This document shows, in pieces, positions 51,756-53,536 of a DNA stretch of 53,536 nucleotides (position 1 is its first letter; each line of letters begins with the position of its first letter). Below the pieces are notes generated by a model. That model worked only from the letters and a program-made list of their open reading frames with translations, had not been told where the DNA came from and searched no databases. The position numbers and the translations under genes were made by a program. The DNA lies in NCBI RefSeq assembly GCF_000729995.1, contig NZ_JNFG01000207.1, positions 1-53,536 on the forward strand, in the 5' to 3' direction. This stretch comes from Caballeronia sordidicola. Lineage in GTDB: Bacteria > Pseudomonadota > Gammaproteobacteria > Burkholderiales > Burkholderiaceae.

Positions 51756-53165
51756 GTGAGTCATCAGGACACGTCAAGCAGTGCATTCCCGATCAGTCCG
51801 CCGCCTCATGCGGGCACAACGCCAGTTCGTGCGCCAGCACCTCAGACGTCGAAGCCGGTTTTACTCGACGACATTCCGTTAAACCGGTTTCACATGAAAA
51901 TTGCGGGCCTGACATTTGGCGCGCACTTCACTGAGGGTTATGCGCTCGGCACGGTGGGATACGCGCTGGCATCGATGAACCGGCAGATGCCACTCGATTC
52001 ATTCTGGATGGGGGCAATCGGCAGTTCCGCCTTGATCGGGATTTTTCTCGGCAGCCTCGTATTTGGCCGGCTGTCGGATCGACTGGGCCGCCAGAGCATC
52101 TTTCTCAGCAGTTTCATCATCATCACAATAGCGGCGTTCCTGCAATTTTTCGCTACGTCACCTATGGAGTTGTTCGCGTTGCGGGTATTGATTGGCTTCG
52201 GTATGGGCGGTGACTTCACAGTCGGCCATGCCATCCTCGCCGAATTTTCACCGCGAAAGCATCGTGGCGCGCTTTTGGGTTCTTTCAGCGTGGTGTGGAC
52301 TATCGGTTACGTCGTGGCGAACGTGCTCGGCATGTCGTACGGAGATGCCGGCGCCGACGCGTGGCGCTGGCTTCTCGCATCCGCGAGTCTTCCAGCGCTT
52401 ATTGTGCTGGTGTTGCGTATCGGTACGCCGGAATCGCCCCGTTGGCTGCTTGGCAAGGGACGCGTCAAGGAGGCGAATGCCATCGTGCTTAAGCATTTCG
52501 GGCCAGGCGTAACGCTTGACGTGGAAGATGCAATGGCGAGCGTCACCTCGAAACACGGTTATGCACGTCTGTTTCAACCCGACCTGATCCGGAGGACTTT
52601 GTTTAACTGCGGGTTCTTCGTGTGCCTGGTAATTCCGTACTTCGCTATCTACACCTTCCTGCCGGGCATCCTGAAGGTAATCGGCCTGAGCAACGGTTTC
52701 GGGGCAGATCTGTTGCTGAATGCGGTGCTGGTGATTGGCGCTGTGCTTGGAATTTGGCTGACCATCAAGCTGCCGCGCCGACACTTCCTGATCGGATCGT
52801 TCGCAGTCACCTGCGCAATGCTGGTCACCATGAGCTTGCTGCCATCGTCCGCCACGCTCGCCATGATTGTTGCGTTCGCGGTCTTTACGTTGACCATGTC
52901 GGCATTCAGCAATCTCGTTGGTGTCTTCCCTCCGGAATGCTTTCCGACAGAAGTGCGCGCGTCGGGTGTCGGGCTAGCCATTGCATGCAGTCGGCTCGGT
53001 TCGGCGATTGGCACGTTCCTCTTGCCTGTTGGCATCGCGGAGATCGGGTTCCATTACACAATGATGGTGCTGGCCGCTGTGCTTCTGATTGGCATGATCG
53101 TATCGATGGCATGGGCGCCCGAGACGCGTAACCTCACTTTGCGCGCCGCAAGCGGTTCCTCATAA
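51756..53165 (+). CDS. MFS transporter, metabolite:H+ symporter family
   Basis: This 469-residue carrier has a long Pro-rich N-terminus and twelve membrane segments. The first cytoplasmic loop has the MFS signature FGRLSDRLGRQSIF. GFGMGGDFTVGHAILAEFSPRKHRGALLG and GVFPPECFPTEVRASGVGLAIACSRLGSAIGTFLLP are typical of the SV2/benzoate-like metabolite:H+ symporters. AAGGAG precedes the GTG start. It closes the fae-AKR-ALDH unit and probably imports the acid or alcohol that those enzymes handle. Confidence 0.93.
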   Translation: MSHQDTSSSAFPISPPPHAGTTPVRAPAPQTSKPVLLDDIPLNRFHMKIAGLTFGAHFTEGYALGTVGYALASMNRQMPLDSFWMGAIGSSALIGIFLGSLVFGRLSDRLGRQSIFLSSFIIITIAAFLQFFATSPMELFALRVLIGFGMGGDFTVGHAILAEFSPRKHRGALLGSFSVVWTIGYVVANVLGMSYGDAGADAWRWLLASASLPALIVLVLRIGTPESPRWLLGKGRVKEANAIVLKHFGPGVTLDVEDAMASVTSKHGYARLFQPDLIRRTLFNCGFFVCLVIPYFAIYTFLPGILKVIGLSNGFGADLLLNAVLVIGAVLGIWLTIKLPRRHFLIGSFAVTCAMLVTMSLLPSSATLAMIVAFAVFTLTMSAFSNLVGVFPPECFPTEVRASGVGLAIACSRLGSAIGTFLLPVGIAEIGFHYTMMVLAAVLLIGMIVSMAWAPETRNLTLRAASGSS

Positions 53166-53192
53166 CCGTTACGCTACCCCGCGGAAGCCACT

Positions 53193-53214
53193 GCTCCCGA
53201 AAACCCTCACCTAT
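53193..53214 (-). repeat. Iteron-like repeat after the MFS gene
   Basis: On the minus strand it reads ATAGGTGAGGGTTTTCGGGA followed by GC, nearly identical to the origin copy at 41099-41120. It lies between the MFS stop and its terminator. Confidence 0.78.
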
Positions 53215-53230
53215 CTAAACCCGGCTAAAA

Positions 53231-53262
53231 GCCAAAAGGCGTCCTCGCGGACGCCTTTTGGC
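53231..53262 (+). terminator. Intrinsic terminator after the MFS gene
   Basis: A perfect 14-bp stem (GCCAAAAGGCGTCC / GGACGCCTTTTGGC) has a TCGC loop. It lies 66 bases past the MFS stop. A short T run follows only weakly (GTTC), but the stem is strong and palindromic. Confidence 0.75.
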
Positions 53263-53536
53263 GTTCATGAACGCGCTCGCTTCACCTGCGCTCCCGCACC
53301 ATTCCGCAATTAAGAATTCTTAGTTTTGTCTCAATTCTTTAAGAGCGTTCCGAGAGTCATCGGAGGCACCCAGTCTTAATATTCATTCACTCGCAGACGA
53401 ACCGGTTCATCGCCTCTCACACGAATCCAGACGATGAAAAAAAGGTGACTCGCACTGCGCGGTCGGCATCGACTGGGATAGGAATCCTAAGCGCCGCACG
53501 TGTCTACAAAACCTCATTCATTTCTCTATTGGAAAC
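53263..53536. other. Gene-free window end
   Basis: No gene, repeat or clear promoter is seen. The stretch is less GC-rich than its neighbours (TTAAGAATTCTTAG near 53310). Confidence 0.4.

Noticed and set aside
1..53536. tRNA, rRNA, CRISPR arrays or insertion sequences
   Set aside because: No cloverleaf, rRNA core sequence, regular spacer array, transposase gene or terminal inverted repeats were recognised on either strand.

Overview
The window reads as part of a secondary replicon (chromid or megaplasmid) of a Burkholderiaceae bacterium of the Paraburkholderia/Caballeronia type. This is inferred from the GC-rich codon use, DUF4148 proteins, a short H-NS-type protein, a long AI-2E-family permease, a CadC-like TPR regulator, and above all a replication/partition block at about 36.4-45.9 kb. 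No rRNA, tRNA, CRISPR array or intact insertion sequence was seen.

Layout. 0-6 kb: the 3' part of a hybrid histidine kinase, an acidic YflT-like protein, an FMN reductase, small exported proteins and a hipBA toxin-antitoxin operon with a clear operator. 6.3-12 kb: a decayed auxin-efflux-type permease, a stretch with scattered iteron-like repeats, a lipocalin lipoprotein, an H-NS protein, a serine hydrolase and a LuxR regulator. 12-16.3 kb: a sigma-54 enhancer-binding protein divergent from a GntP permease and a 3-hydroxybutyrate dehydrogenase, with a -24/-12 promoter in front of the permease. 16.4-26 kb: an AI-2E-family permease, a large hybrid kinase, small exported proteins and a CadC-like regulator. 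26.8-36 kb: a D-3-phosphoglycerate dehydrogenase, an AraC regulator, a fumarylacetoacetase-family hydrolase, an XRE-cupin/GNAT pair, a Tat-exported phospholipase C and an outer-membrane-like protein.

36.4-46 kb is the replicon core. It holds a CsbD protein, a small gene behind a LexA-like box, a tyrosine-recombinase-fold protein that has lost most catalytic residues, a KfrA-like coiled-coil protein, a 1.3-kb array of 17 direct iterons, a Rep_3-type initiator, and parB-parA with palindromic parS-like sites. The iterons are not confined to the origin. At least eleven more good copies lie across 7-53 kb, mostly between genes and in both orientations. This is the most unusual feature of the window. 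46.6-53.2 kb returns to metabolism: a gluconate-type GntP permease, a DUF1272 protein, a Fae homologue, an aldo-keto reductase, an aldehyde dehydrogenase and an MFS carrier. The last four are probably one aldehyde/carboxylate-handling operon.

All calls rest on reading the DNA and translations by eye. No database search was run, and family assignments come from remembered motifs.
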